A stretch of DNA of 64,000 nt. It comes from Actinoallomurus soli. Lineage in GTDB: Bacteria > Actinomycetota > Actinomycetes > Streptosporangiales > Streptosporangiaceae. Positions 47,167 through 56,103 of this stretch are shown here, piece by piece. The DNA lies in NCBI RefSeq assembly GCF_024055715.1, contig NZ_JAMXMV010000002.1, positions 310,001 to 374,000 on the forward strand, given 5' to 3'. The translations under genes and the position numbers were made by a program. Numbering within the stretch: position 1 is the first letter of the stretch; each line of letters begins with the position of its first letter. Under the pieces are notes generated by a model. It was not told the origin of the DNA, searched no databases, and saw only the letters and a program-made list of their open reading frames with translations.

Positions 47167-49800
47167 TCAGGACCGAGACTTCGCGGTACGCCGCTTGGCG
47201 GGCTTCTTCCCGCCGCCCGCGGCGACCTTCTCGCGGCGCTCGGCGAGCAGTTCGAGCGCCCGCTGCATGGTGATCGACTCGATCTCGTCGCCCTTGCGCA
47301 GGCTGGCGTTGGTCTCGCCGTCCGTCACGTACGGGCCGAAGCGCCCTTCCTTGATGACGATCTTGCTGCCGGTCCCCGGGTCGTCGCCCAGCTCGCGCAG
47401 CGGCGGCGCGGCGGCGGCCCGGCCGCGCCCGCGCTGCTTCGGCTGCGCGAAGATCTCCTTGGCCTCCTCGATGGTGACCGTGAAGAGCTGGTCCTCGCTC
47501 TGCAGCGACCGGCTGTCGGTGCCCTTCTTCAGGTACGGGCCGAACCGGCCGTTCTGCGCGGTGACCGGCTCGCCGTCCAGCTCGCCGACGACGCGGGGCA
47601 GCGACAGGAGCTTGAGCGCGTCCTCGAACGTCACGGTCTCCGGCGACATGGTCTTGAACAGCGACGCCGTACGCGGCTTGGCGCTCTTTGGAGCGTCATC
47701 CGGGAGGATCTCGGTGACGAACGGGCCGAACCGGCCGGTCTTCACCACGATCGGGTGGCCGCTCTCCGGGTCGACGCCCAGCTCGCGCTCGCCGCTCGGC
47801 TGCGCGAACAGCTCCTCGGCCTTCTCCTTCGTCAGCTCGTCGGGCGCGATGTCCTCGGGGATGTTCACCCGCTGGCCGTCGCGGTCGAGGTACGGTCCGT
47901 AGCGCCCGACCCGGACCACGATGTCGCTGTCGGGAAGCGGGAAGGAGCTGACCTCCTTGGCGTCGATCTCGTCGAGGTGGCTGACGAGCTCCTTGAGACC
48001 GGTCCGGTCCTCGCCGAAGTAGAACCGCTGCAGCCACCGGACCCGCTCGGCCTCGCCACGCGAGATGGCGTCCAGCCCGTCCTCCATGCGCGCGGTGAAG
48101 TCGTAGTCGACGAGCTCGCCGAAGTGCTTCTCCATCAGGTTCACGACGGCGAACGCCAGGAAGGACGGCACCAGCGCGGTGCCCTTCTTGAAGACGTACC
48201 CGCGATCCAGGATCGTCCCGATGATGCTGGCGTACGTGGACGGCCGGCCGATCTCTCGATCTTCCAGCTCCTTGACCAGGCTCGCCTCGGTGTACCGGGC
48301 CGGCGGCCGGGTCGAGTGACCCTCGGCGCCGAGCTCGGTCGCGGTCAGCGGGTCGTCCTCCTCCAGCTGCGGCAGGCGGCGCTCCTGGTCGTCGCGGTCC
48401 GACGACGGGTCGTCCGCGCCCTCGACGTACGCCTTGAGGAAGCCGTAGAAGGTGATGATCTTTCCGGAGGCGCCGAACTCGGCCCGCTCGCCGGTCGTGG
48501 ACTCGCCGCCGACGCGCACCGACACCGACTGCCCGGTGGCGTCCTTCATCTGGCTGGCGACCGTGCGCTTCCAGATCAGCTCGTACAGCTTGAACTGGTC
48601 GCCGGACAGGCCCGTCTCACCGGGCGTGCGGAAGGTCTCGCCGGCCGGGCGGATCGCCTCGTGCGCCTCCTGGGCGTTCTTCACCTTGCTCTGGTACACG
48701 CGCGGCTTGTCGGGGATGTAGTCGGCGCCGTACAGCGCCTTCGCCTGCTGCCGCGCGGCGTTGATGGCGATCTCCGACAGCGTGATGCTGTCGGTACGCA
48801 TGTAGGTGATGAAACCGTTCTCGTACAGCCGCTGCGCGATCTGCATCGTGTACTTCGCCGAGAAGCCCAGCTTGCGGCTGGCCTCCTGCTGCAGCGTCGT
48901 CGTACGGAACGGGGCGTACGGGCTGCGGCGGTACGGCTTGCGCTCCACGGACGTGACGGCGTACGGCCGGTCGCGCAGGCGCTCGGCGAGACCCCGTGCG
49001 GCGGCCTCGTCGAGGTGCAGGACGTCCTTGCTCTTCAGCGTGCCCTGCGCGGTGAAGTCACGGCCCTGCGCGACGCGCTTGCCGTCGAGGGAGACGAGGG
49101 TGGCCGCGAAGGCAGAGGGTTCTTCCGGCTTACCGGTGTCGAAGGTGGCCGACAGGTCCCAGTAGTGCGCCGGGACGAACGCGATGCGCTCACGCTCGCG
49201 CTCGACGACGAGGCGGGTCGCGACGCTCTGCACCCGGCCCGCCGACAGCTTCGGCATGACCTTCTTCCACAGGACCGGGCTGACCTCGTAGCCGTACAAC
49301 CGGTCGAGGATGCGCCGGGTCTCCTGTGCGTCGACGAGCTTGAGGTTCAGCTCGCGGGGGCTCTCCGCGGCGGCACGGATGGCGTCCTTGGTGATCTCGT
49401 GGAACACCATCCGGCGCACGGGCACCTTCGGCTTCAAAACCTCGCGCAGGTGCCAGGCGATGGCCTCGCCCTCGCGGTCCTCATCCGTCGCGAGGTAGAG
49501 CTCGTCGGCCTCCTGCAGCAGCTTCTTGAGCTTGGCGACCTGCTGCTTCTTGTCGGCGTTGACGACGTACAGCGGTTCGAAGCCGTGGTCGACGTTCACG
49601 CCAAGGCGAGCCCAGATTTCACCCTTGTACTTCGAGGGAATATCAGCGGCTTTCTCCGGCAAATCACGGATGTGGCCGATACTGGACTCCACGACGTAGC
49701 CACGGCCGAGATAACCCGCGATCGTCTTGGCCTTGGCGGGCGACTCGACGATCACCAGGCGGTTGCGGCTGGACCTCGTTGTGCCGTTGCTGTCGGGCAC
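47167..49800 (-). CDS. topA: DNA topoisomerase I
   Basis: An 877-residue type IA topoisomerase that relaxes negative supercoils. The Toprim domain has LVIVESPAKAKTIAGYLGRG and LATDEDREGEAIAWHLREVL; the active-site Tyr is in the segment GFITYMRTDSITLS (about residue 335). The C-terminal half has the actinobacterial repeated domains (GRFGPYLKKGTDSRSLQ, GRFGPYVTDGETNASLRKGD) in place of zinc ribbons, and the chain ends in a Lys/Arg tail KKPAKRRTAKSRS. The length is about 870-950 in this phylum, so it is complete. Confidence 0.95.
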   Translation of the reverse strand: MPDSNGTTRSSRNRLVIVESPAKAKTIAGYLGRGYVVESSIGHIRDLPEKAADIPSKYKGEIWARLGVNVDHGFEPLYVVNADKKQQVAKLKKLLQEADELYLATDEDREGEAIAWHLREVLKPKVPVRRMVFHEITKDAIRAAAESPRELNLKLVDAQETRRILDRLYGYEVSPVLWKKVMPKLSAGRVQSVATRLVVERERERIAFVPAHYWDLSATFDTGKPEEPSAFAATLVSLDGKRVAQGRDFTAQGTLKSKDVLHLDEAAARGLAERLRDRPYAVTSVERKPYRRSPYAPFRTTTLQQEASRKLGFSAKYTMQIAQRLYENGFITYMRTDSITLSEIAINAARQQAKALYGADYIPDKPRVYQSKVKNAQEAHEAIRPAGETFRTPGETGLSGDQFKLYELIWKRTVASQMKDATGQSVSVRVGGESTTGERAEFGASGKIITFYGFLKAYVEGADDPSSDRDDQERRLPQLEEDDPLTATELGAEGHSTRPPARYTEASLVKELEDREIGRPSTYASIIGTILDRGYVFKKGTALVPSFLAFAVVNLMEKHFGELVDYDFTARMEDGLDAISRGEAERVRWLQRFYFGEDRTGLKELVSHLDEIDAKEVSSFPLPDSDIVVRVGRYGPYLDRDGQRVNIPEDIAPDELTKEKAEELFAQPSGERELGVDPESGHPIVVKTGRFGPFVTEILPDDAPKSAKPRTASLFKTMSPETVTFEDALKLLSLPRVVGELDGEPVTAQNGRFGPYLKKGTDSRSLQSEDQLFTVTIEEAKEIFAQPKQRGRGRAAAAPPLRELGDDPGTGSKIVIKEGRFGPYVTDGETNASLRKGDEIESITMQRALELLAERREKVAAGGGKKPAKRRTAKSRS

Positions 49801-49947
49801 GGTGCTTGAACCTCACAAATCTCGACTGCGGCGGGAGTCGTCAAGTGCCACCCCGAAGCCGGTCGACCTGGGACGTCGGCAGACCGGATCCGCGGAAGAG
49901 GATCACCCGCTCCCCGTGAGGACCCTAGACGGAGCAGAATAAGGCCA

Positions 49948-50133
49948 ATGTTGGAGTACTCCTACCTAGTACTGCATCTACCACGCGGCACGACACGGGA
50001 CGCCGCGAGGCAGGTGATGGTCGAGCACGCCGAACATGGCGGGTGGGAACTCGTCCGCGTGCGGGTGTACCCCGACGGGCGCCGCCGAATCCAGCTCCGC
50101 CGCAAGGTCATCCGCGCTACGCGAACCTTGTAG
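49948..50133 (+). CDS. DUF5703-family protein
   Basis: A 61-residue protein reading MLEYSYLVLHLPRGTTRDAA..., HAEHGGWELVRVRVYPDGRR and RIQLRRKVIRATRTL, the compact actinobacterial DUF5703 pattern with a GGWELxRxRxYPDGRR core. Function unknown. It is divergent from topA across 147 bases. Confidence 0.85.
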   Translation: MLEYSYLVLHLPRGTTRDAARQVMVEHAEHGGWELVRVRVYPDGRRRIQLRRKVIRATRTL

Positions 50134-50271
50134 AGGCGGCCACTACTCGACCTCCTCGACGCTACAGCAATGTGCCCCACGCGTGAACGCAGGGCACACC
50201 TTGGTCCAAACTTTTCCATTTACCGGGCTTTGCCGTCGGCTCGAAGTCAACCCCGGGCAGACGAACCCGGA

Positions 50272-50328
50272 CGTCCGTGACCGCCGACCACGTCAGCGGT
50301 CACACGGTCGCGTCAGCGGTCACGGACG
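50272..50328. terminator. 13+13 inverted repeat, possible bidirectional terminator
   Basis: CGTCCGTGACCGC and GCGGTCACGGACG are perfect inverted arms around a 31-base loop, between the convergent DUF5703 and chaplin genes. Confidence 0.5.
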
Positions 50329-50340
50329 CGTTCCCTGGGG

Positions 50341-50425
50341 CCACGCGAGCCGTCAGGCCACGCGAGCCGTCAGGCCACGCGAGCCGTCAGGCCACGCGAG
50401 CCGTCAGGCCACGCGAGCCGTCAGG
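50341..50425. repeat. five tandem 17-bp units
   Basis: CCACGCGAGCCGTCAGG is repeated five times head to tail without spacers (50,341, 50,358, 50,375, 50,392, 50,409). A variable-number repeat is possible. Confidence 0.85.
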
Positions 50426-50539
50426 ACCTCCGCGAGATCGCGTCGGCCCACCCGGTCCGCGCCGACCCCTCGGTCCGCGCGGGTCGCAGGGTCTCTTCGG
50501 CGGCCGTGCGGGCGCCGAAGAGAGCCTGCGAGTCCCGCG

Positions 50540-52258
50540 TCAGCGGTCGCGGAACCGGCGGACCATCGCGACGACGCCGGAGGAGGCCGCGAGCAGCGCC
50601 GCGAGGGCCAGTGCGGCCACCGCTCCGCGCTGCGCCTGGGCCGGCTCCTGGACCGCGACCGTACGCATCGCGGGGATCCCCTTCACCGGCTCGCCCACCG
50701 GCGGCAGACCCTGCCGCGCGGGGAGAGGCAGCACCGCGGCCGCGGCCGGGACCGACCGGGTGATCGGGGTGTTCGGCAGGTTGGGCAGCGCCCGCGCGCC
50801 CGGGACCGTGTCGGCGACTCCCGAACCGACGGGAGCGTCCGTCCGCTTCGTTCCGGCGGCCGTCTCGGAGGTGCCCGAGCCGGACTGCGGGACGTTCACC
50901 ACGTCGCCGAGCCCGGTGGTGCCGGGCAGCGTCGTGCCCGGCAGCGCCGGGATCGCGTCGGCGGGGGCGGCCGGACCGTCGTACGCGGCGAGGGCGGCGT
51001 TCTGCGGGAGCGGCGGCACCGAGACCGGCGGGACGGGCGGGAGCGGCGGGACCGGGACGGGCGCCGGCGGCCGCGGCGCGCCGGGGATCGCCGCGGACGC
51101 GGGCGCGCTCATGGTCCGGGCCGCCATGGCGTGCTGCGGGGAGACGCAGTGGTGCCCGCCGTGCCCGCCGTGGCCGCCGTGGCCCCCGTGGCCGCCGGAG
51201 ACGGAGGAGCCGCCGACGCAGCCGGCCAGTGCGTGGCCGATGACGGCGACCGCGTTGCCGCAGGCGTTGATCGGCGCAGTGATGGGGGCGGTGACCTGGT
51301 TGCCGCCGCCGATGCTGTGCCGGCCGTTCGTACGGCCGCCGGAGGCGGAGCCACCGTGCACCGGGGGGATCACGCCCGCGCATCCGGCGGCCGCGCCGCC
51401 GATGACGGCGACCGCGTTGCCGCAGATGTCGACCGGCGCGGTGATGGGAGCGGTGACCTGGTTGCCGCCGAGGATGCTGTGCCGGCCGTTGGTGCGGCCC
51501 CCGCCGGTGGTGGTCCCGTGGCCGGTCACCGACGCGCCGCCCGCGCACCCGGCGAGGGCGTTGCCGACGGCGTTCCCGCAGACGTTGATCGGGGCGGTGA
51601 TCGGGGCGGTGACCTGGTTGCCGCCGCCGATGCTGTGCCGGCCGGAGGTCGACCCCGCGCCGCCGCGGCCGTGACCGTGGCCACCGGACTTGACCGCGGC
51701 GCCGCCCTTGCACCCGGCGAGGGCGTCGCCGATCACGGCCACCGAGTTGCCGCAGATGTTGATCGGCGCGCTGATCGGGATGTTGACCTGGTTGCCGCCG
51801 AGCACCGAGCCCGCTCCGGTCGTGCGCCCGCGGTGGCCGCTCCCGTGACCGCCGTGGTGGCCGCCGGAGACGGAGGCGCCGCCCTCGCACCCGGCCGCGG
51901 AACGGCCGATGACGGCGACGGCGTTGCCGCAGACGTTCACCGGCGCGGTGATGGGGGCGTCGACCTGGTTGCCGCCGCCGATGCTGTGCCGGCCGGAGGT
52001 CGACTGCCGGCCGCCACCGGCGCCGCCGCCGCGGTGCACGGACGCGCCGCCGGTGGAGCCGGCGAGCGCGTGGCCGATGACCGCCACGGCGTTGCCGCTG
52101 ACGTTGACGGGGGCCGAGACGGGCGCCTTGACCTGGTTGCCGCCGAGCACGCTGCCCGAGCCGTCGGTGACGTCCGCGAGGGCCGGACCGGCACCGAGCG
52201 CGACGAAGCTCGCGGTGAGCAGCGTGGCACGCGCGGTGCTCTTCGCCCACGTAGGCAT
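50540..52258 (-). CDS. six-repeat chaplin, membrane-anchored type
   Basis: A 572-residue surface protein. A signal peptide (about 28 residues, ...GAGPALA) is followed by six chaplin domains with pattern GGNQVxAPIxAPxNxCGNAVAV...AGCxGG, each about 55 residues, separated by Gly/His/Ser-rich linkers. The first repeat lacks both Cys (NVSGNAVAV..AGSTGG); repeats 2-6 keep them. A long Pro/Ala region and a C-terminal membrane helix (AVAALALAALLAASSGVVAM) with RRFRDR end the protein. No LPxTG/LAxTG sortase motif is seen. Chaplins coat aerial hyphae as amyloid films; one with six domains is unusually long. AAAGGAG precedes ATG 52,258. Confidence 0.85.
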   Translation of the reverse strand: MPTWAKSTARATLLTASFVALGAGPALADVTDGSGSVLGGNQVKAPVSAPVNVSGNAVAVIGHALAGSTGGASVHRGGGAGGGRQSTSGRHSIGGGNQVDAPITAPVNVCGNAVAVIGRSAAGCEGGASVSGGHHGGHGSGHRGRTTGAGSVLGGNQVNIPISAPINICGNSVAVIGDALAGCKGGAAVKSGGHGHGRGGAGSTSGRHSIGGGNQVTAPITAPINVCGNAVGNALAGCAGGASVTGHGTTTGGGRTNGRHSILGGNQVTAPITAPVDICGNAVAVIGGAAAGCAGVIPPVHGGSASGGRTNGRHSIGGGNQVTAPITAPINACGNAVAVIGHALAGCVGGSSVSGGHGGHGGHGGHGGHHCVSPQHAMAARTMSAPASAAIPGAPRPPAPVPVPPLPPVPPVSVPPLPQNAALAAYDGPAAPADAIPALPGTTLPGTTGLGDVVNVPQSGSGTSETAAGTKRTDAPVGSGVADTVPGARALPNLPNTPITRSVPAAAAVLPLPARQGLPPVGEPVKGIPAMRTVAVQEPAQAQRGAVAALALAALLAASSGVVAMVRRFRDR

Positions 52259-52398
52259 AGAGGAACTCCTTTGATACAGGGGGGTTGGGGGGTACGTCTC
52301 GCAGGAGTCGGAGAACGTCCCTGGGGGGATGCACGGCGTGGCCGCGGGCATGCGGGCACGCCTCGACGGCCCGGCGGGGGCCGGGCCGCGGTGGGGGC

Positions 52399-53163
52399 CT
52401 AGTCAGGTGAGAAGGAGGGCTCGTCCGCCGCGGTGCGGACGGCCGGGGGGACCGTCCGCACGATCAGAGCGGACGCGCGCGAGCGGCCCGAGGCCGCCCC
52501 GAACCCGGGGGCACGCCATAGCCCCGTCTGAGTGACGCCGTCGCCGATGGACGGAAGGAGCGCCTGTGCCCGATGCGGCAACTGCTGCGGCATGCGTGGC
52601 ATGACCGGCGCGGGGACCCGGGAACGGGTCGCGTGATCGACGGAGACCTTCTCGGACGCCCCCGTTGCGGCGACCGGACCGGTGCTCGTCACCGGCCCGC
52701 GACCGGCCGCGACGCGATGGCCGTGACCGGAGTGCCGCGGTGCCCGAGAAGGATCCGCCGTGACCTCCGACGTGCCGGGCCGTACGGCTCCGGCCGATCC
52801 GCCCGCCGCAGGTGCCGGCGAGACGGGGATCAACGGCGGGTGAGAGTGCCGAAGGGCCGTCCGGGGAACGTGCACGGCCGGTACGGCGGCGCGCAGCGGC
52901 GGCAGGTCACCGGGAAGCCTGGTGACCTGCGAGCCCGCGTGCGCGACGACGCTGGGAAGGCGTGCGCCCGGAACGGTGTCGGCGTGTGCCTGCCCGGTGG
53001 CTCCGAACATCCAGCCGGCGACCGCGATGCCCGCCATGGTCAGCAGGCGCCGGGTGGCCGGCCGTGCGAGGAGACCGTGCAGGCGCCGGGCGAGTGCGCG
53101 GAGACCAGGGCGACGCGGGGCGGCGGAGGTGCACCTCCGTGACCGCGACCACCTGGGAACCAC
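52399..53163 (-). CDS. secreted hypothetical protein beside chaplin
   Basis: A 254-residue protein: an Arg-rich N-terminus, a hydrophobic helix (LLTMAGIAVAGWMFGATGQAHA) that is probably a signal peptide, then a low-complexity Pro/Ala/Arg-rich body. The sequence DTVPGAR after the signal site also occurs in the C-terminal region of the chaplin (VADTVPGARALP). GTG 53,163 is preferred as start since GAGGAGG lies just upstream. It is 140 bases upstream of the chaplin on the same strand and may be co-expressed as a surface-layer partner. No catalytic motif. Confidence 0.6.
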   Translation of the reverse strand: MVPRWSRSRRCTSAAPRRPGLRALARRLHGLLARPATRRLLTMAGIAVAGWMFGATGQAHADTVPGARLPSVVAHAGSQVTRLPGDLPPLRAAVPAVHVPRTALRHSHPPLIPVSPAPAAGGSAGAVRPGTSEVTADPSRAPRHSGHGHRVAAGRGPVTSTGPVAATGASEKVSVDHATRSRVPAPVMPRMPQQLPHRAQALLPSIGDGVTQTGLWRAPGFGAASGRSRASALIVRTVPPAVRTAADEPSFSPD

Positions 53164-53268
53164 GCGCCCTCCTCGGCATCGACCCACCGCGCGGAACGCA
53201 AAGGCGTTCCGTACGGTGAGTCACGCTATCACCACGGAGCGCATTGAATCGACAATCGCCGAGAATTC

Positions 53269-54576
53269 TCAGGCGTGATCAAGAAAATGGTCGAGAACCC
53301 GCACGCCGAAGCGAAGTCCCTCGACGGGAACGCGCTCGTCGATGCCGTGGAACATTCCGGAAAAGTCCAGATTCTTCGGCAGTTTGAGCGGCGCGAAACC
53401 GAAGCAGCGAATGCCCAGAGTGGCGAACGACTTCGCGTCGGTGCCGCCCGACAGGCAGTACGGCACCGGCCGCGCGTGCGGATCGTGCGCCTTCAGCGCC
53501 GAGGCCATCGCCTCGACCAGCGGCCCGTCGAACTCCGTCTCGACCGCGATGTCGTGGTGGACGAACTCCCGCCGTACGTGCTCGCCGAGCAGTTCGTCGA
53601 CGGTCGCGAAGAACTCCTCCTCGTACCCCGGAAGGAATCGTCCATCGACCTGAGCGGTGGCGGTTTGTGGAATTACGTTGGCTTTGTAGCCTGCGTCCAG
53701 AACAGTCGGATTAAGGGTGTTCCTGAGGGTTGCGCCGATCATCCGGGACAGGGGACCGAGCTCTTCCACGGTCTTCTCGATGTCGTCCGGATCGAACTCC
53801 ACACCCGTCGCGTCGCAGACCTCCTCGAGGAACGCCCGCACCGTCTTCGTCAGCCGCACCGGGAACCGGTGCTCCCCCAGCCGGCCCACCGCCGCCGCCA
53901 GCGCCGTCACCGCGTTGTCCGGGTGCACCATCGACCCGTGCCCCGCCGTGCCCTCGGCGATCAGCCGCATCCAGGCCAGGCCCTTCTCCGCCGTCTCGAT
54001 CAGGTACAGACGGTCGTCGTTCGGCAGGGTCAGACTGAACCCGCCGACCTCCCCGATCGCCTCCGTGCACCCCTCGAACAGCTCCGGATGGTTGTCGACC
54101 AGCCAGTGCGCGCCCCACTTGCCGCCCGCCTCCTCGTCCGCGAGGAAGGCCAGGACGACGTCGCGCTCCGGCCGCCGGCCCTGGCGCAGCCGCTCCCGGA
54201 TCGTCGCGAGGACCATCGCGTCCATGTCCTTCATGTCGACCGCGCCGCGCCCCCACACGCAGTCGTCGGCGACCTCCCCGCCGAACGGGTCGCGCGTCCA
54301 GTCCTCCTTGCGCGCCGGAACGACGTCGAGGTGCCCGTGGATCAACAGCGCGTCCCGCTGCGGATCGGTCCCCTCGATCCGTACGACCACGCTCGACCGC
54401 TTCGCGTGCGACTCGTAGATCTTCGGCTCGAGGCCGACCTCGGCGAGCTTCTCCGCGACGTACTCCGCCGCCACCCGCTCCCCCGGTCCGCTGTGATCAC
54501 CCGGATTCGAGGTGTCGATGCGGATGAGGTCACTGCACAGCTGGACGACCTCGTCCTCCGCCGAAGGATTGCTCAC
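53269..54576 (-). CDS. M20-family metallopeptidase
   Basis: A 435-residue zinc peptidase/deacylase of the M20 (ArgE/DapE/CPG2) family. Metal and active-site residues lie in LIHGHLDVVPA, WGRGAVDMKDMDAM (His, Asp), LADEEAGGKWGAHW (Glu-Glu), and a late His in FHGIDERVPVEGL. The dimerisation domain is present in the middle (TAGHGSMVHPDNAVTALAAA). It hydrolyses an N-terminal amino acid or acyl group from a small substrate. GTG 54,576 with GAGGAGG upstream is the start; the longer frame to 54,801 has no conserved sequence. It is the last gene before tRNA-Leu. Confidence 0.9.
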   Translation of the reverse strand: MSNPSAEDEVVQLCSDLIRIDTSNPGDHSGPGERVAAEYVAEKLAEVGLEPKIYESHAKRSSVVVRIEGTDPQRDALLIHGHLDVVPARKEDWTRDPFGGEVADDCVWGRGAVDMKDMDAMVLATIRERLRQGRRPERDVVLAFLADEEAGGKWGAHWLVDNHPELFEGCTEAIGEVGGFSLTLPNDDRLYLIETAEKGLAWMRLIAEGTAGHGSMVHPDNAVTALAAAVGRLGEHRFPVRLTKTVRAFLEEVCDATGVEFDPDDIEKTVEELGPLSRMIGATLRNTLNPTVLDAGYKANVIPQTATAQVDGRFLPGYEEEFFATVDELLGEHVRREFVHHDIAVETEFDGPLVEAMASALKAHDPHARPVPYCLSGGTDAKSFATLGIRCFGFAPLKLPKNLDFSGMFHGIDERVPVEGLRFGVRVLDHFLDHA

Positions 54577-54803
54577 GTTGCCTCCTCGCAGACACGGCGC
54601 CGAGCCGGCGGGCCATCCCGCCCCTGCGGGTCGCCCCTGACCGGCGTCTCGGCTCGTTACACCCGGGTTGTTCCGGCACCCCCATCCTCCCCCAGCCCTG
54701 GCCCGATGGCCTCCGGACCCACCCCGCCGAAACCGACTTCGCGCCATCACCAGGGATTTGCTAATCTGTGGCAGCCGACGCGGACAGCCGCGTAGGCGCA
54801 CCA

Positions 54804-54889
54804 GTCCGGGTGGCGGAATAGGCAGACGCGCTAGCTTGAGGTGCTAGTGCCCTTCACGGGGCATGGGGGTTCAAGTCCCCCCTCGGACA
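54804..54889 (+). tRNA. tRNA-Leu (anticodon GAG)
   Basis: An 86-base type II tRNA: acceptor GTCCGGG/CTCGGAC, D arm GGC...GGCAGACG, anticodon stem CTAGC/GCTAG with loop TTGAGGT (GAG), long variable arm TGCCCTTCACGGGGCA, T loop TTCAAGT. No CCA is encoded; discriminator A. Confidence 0.95.
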
Positions 54890-54900
54890 CTTCGGTCCTG

Positions 54901-54942
54901 GGGCCAGTGTGGTCGGAAGCTTCGCTTCCTCCCCGCTGGCCC
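54901..54942 (+). terminator. terminator hairpin after tRNA-Leu
   Basis: GGGCCAG (54,901-54,907) pairs with CTGGCCC (54,936-54,942), and the inner GGAAGC-TTC-GCTTCC adds a second stem. It begins 12 bases after the tRNA 3' end. Confidence 0.7.
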
Positions 54943-55280
54943 TTCGTCATTTCCCCCGGGGGGCGACCCCCGGACCCCCGGGGCAGGGGGCTCCGCCCCT
55001 CGTACCCCCCCGCTTGCGTTGCCTCTGGATCCGTTACACGTCGGACGGGACCCTCAGCAGTCATCGCGATCAGCGGTGTCCTGGCCGAATGTGCTCACGA
55101 CCACGCCAACCGGCATGCTGACTGTCGTGGGGTGGCGGCGAGCAGGCCCCCGTCCAGCGCGGTCGGGCGCTCCCGCGACTGCGGCCCGACGCCCTGGCCC
55201 TGAGCGTGCGGCGACACCGCGAGTTCACGACGCACCGTGACCCGAGCCCGGGCGGGAGGCGCTCATCCACATCGTCACCG
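54943..55280. other. 338-base gap after tRNA-Leu, GC-rich repeats
   Basis: No gene is supported. The first part is a run of CCCCCGGGGGGCGACCCCC and GGGGCAGGGGGCTCCGCCCC, the kind of GC-rich hairpin that recurs downstream of actinobacterial genes. The rest is unremarkable; convergent space towards the deacetylase. Confidence 0.5.
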
Positions 55281-56069
55281 TCAGAGGGCGACGAAGGTGA
55301 GGCCGCGTTGTTTCAGGGCGGGGATGACCGTCCGCAGCGCTCGGATCGTCTCCGAACGGTCGCCGCCGCCGTCGTGGCAGAGCAGGATGTCGCCCGCCTG
55401 GGCGCGCAGCAGCCGGTCTGTGATCGTCGTGGTGCCGGGGCGGGCCCAGTCACGCGGGTCGACCTGCCAGTCGATGCAGATCATGGACTGCTCGGCGGCG
55501 ACGTCGATGATCCGCTGTGACCAGGCGCCGCCCGGAGAACGGAAGAACTTCGGCGCGACTCCGGAGATCTGGGCGATCCGATCATGGCCACCGCCGATCT
55601 CCGCACGGACCCGGGTGTCCGCGAGCTCGGGGAGGTTCAGCGGGTGCGTCACCGTGTGGTCGGACACCTGATGCCCGGCCGCGACGATCCGCCGGACCAG
55701 CCGCGGGTATTCGGTGACCTGCACGCCGATGAGCGAGAACGTCGCCGGAACCTCCAGTTCGGCCAGCAGGTCCAGCATCATCGGTGTCCACTCCGGATGC
55801 GGGCCGTCGTCGATGGTCAGCGCCACCGCGTTGGGCGGCGCCGCCGGTTGGAGATCGTGCAGGCTGTGGATCGGCCGGCGCAGCGCCTGCAACGGCCGCC
55901 CGTGGGCATAGCCGGGATCGGGCCGGGAGGTGGGGGCCGGCCTGCGTACGTGGCGTGCCGCCTTCGGCGCACCGGTGCCACGGAGGAATTCCGGCACCGC
56001 GCCCGCCACGAGGCCGGCGCCGGCGGCACCGAACGTCCACAGCGCCTGACGCCGGTCCAGCTTCCTCAT
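55281..56069 (-). CDS. polysaccharide deacetylase, exported
   Basis: A 262-residue protein with a Tat-like N-terminus (KLDRRQALWTFGAAGAGLVA) and a NodB-type deacetylase domain: ALTIDDGPHPEWTP (catalytic Asp and metal Asp), SDHTVTHPLNL (metal His pair), FRSPGGAWSQ and ILLCHDGGGD. It removes acetyl groups from peptidoglycan, chitin or another surface polymer. It is translocated folded if the twin-Arg signal is functional. It stands alone between tRNA-Leu and the LLM oxidoreductase. Confidence 0.9.
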   Translation of the reverse strand: MRKLDRRQALWTFGAAGAGLVAGAVPEFLRGTGAPKAARHVRRPAPTSRPDPGYAHGRPLQALRRPIHSLHDLQPAAPPNAVALTIDDGPHPEWTPMMLDLLAELEVPATFSLIGVQVTEYPRLVRRIVAAGHQVSDHTVTHPLNLPELADTRVRAEIGGGHDRIAQISGVAPKFFRSPGGAWSQRIIDVAAEQSMICIDWQVDPRDWARPGTTTITDRLLRAQAGDILLCHDGGGDRSETIRALRTVIPALKQRGLTFVAL

Positions 56070-56103
56070 AGTGATCCCATCCGCCGATATGACCGTCGAT
56101 CCA

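Larger units (their letters stand above)
50134..50539. other. 406-base gap with hairpin and tandem repeats
   Basis: No gene is seen. It holds a strong inverted repeat (CGTCCGTGACCGC at 50,272-50,284 with GCGGTCACGGACG at 50,316-50,328) and five 17-bp tandem units downstream. It is convergent space between DUF5703 and the chaplin gene. Confidence 0.6.

Noticed and set aside
50341-50425. CRISPR array
   Set aside because: The repeats are directly adjacent 17-mers without spacers, and no cas genes are nearby.
51240-52160. Regularly spaced DNA repeats as a CRISPR or satellite
   Set aside because: They are the coding repeats of the chaplin domains, in frame and protein-conserved.
50036-52402. Large plus-strand open frames of up to 788 codons across the chaplin region
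   Set aside because: They are antisense shadows of the GC-rich chaplin repeats; their translation is Arg/Gly/Asp-rich with no domain, while the minus strand gives a clean signal peptide and six chaplin domains.
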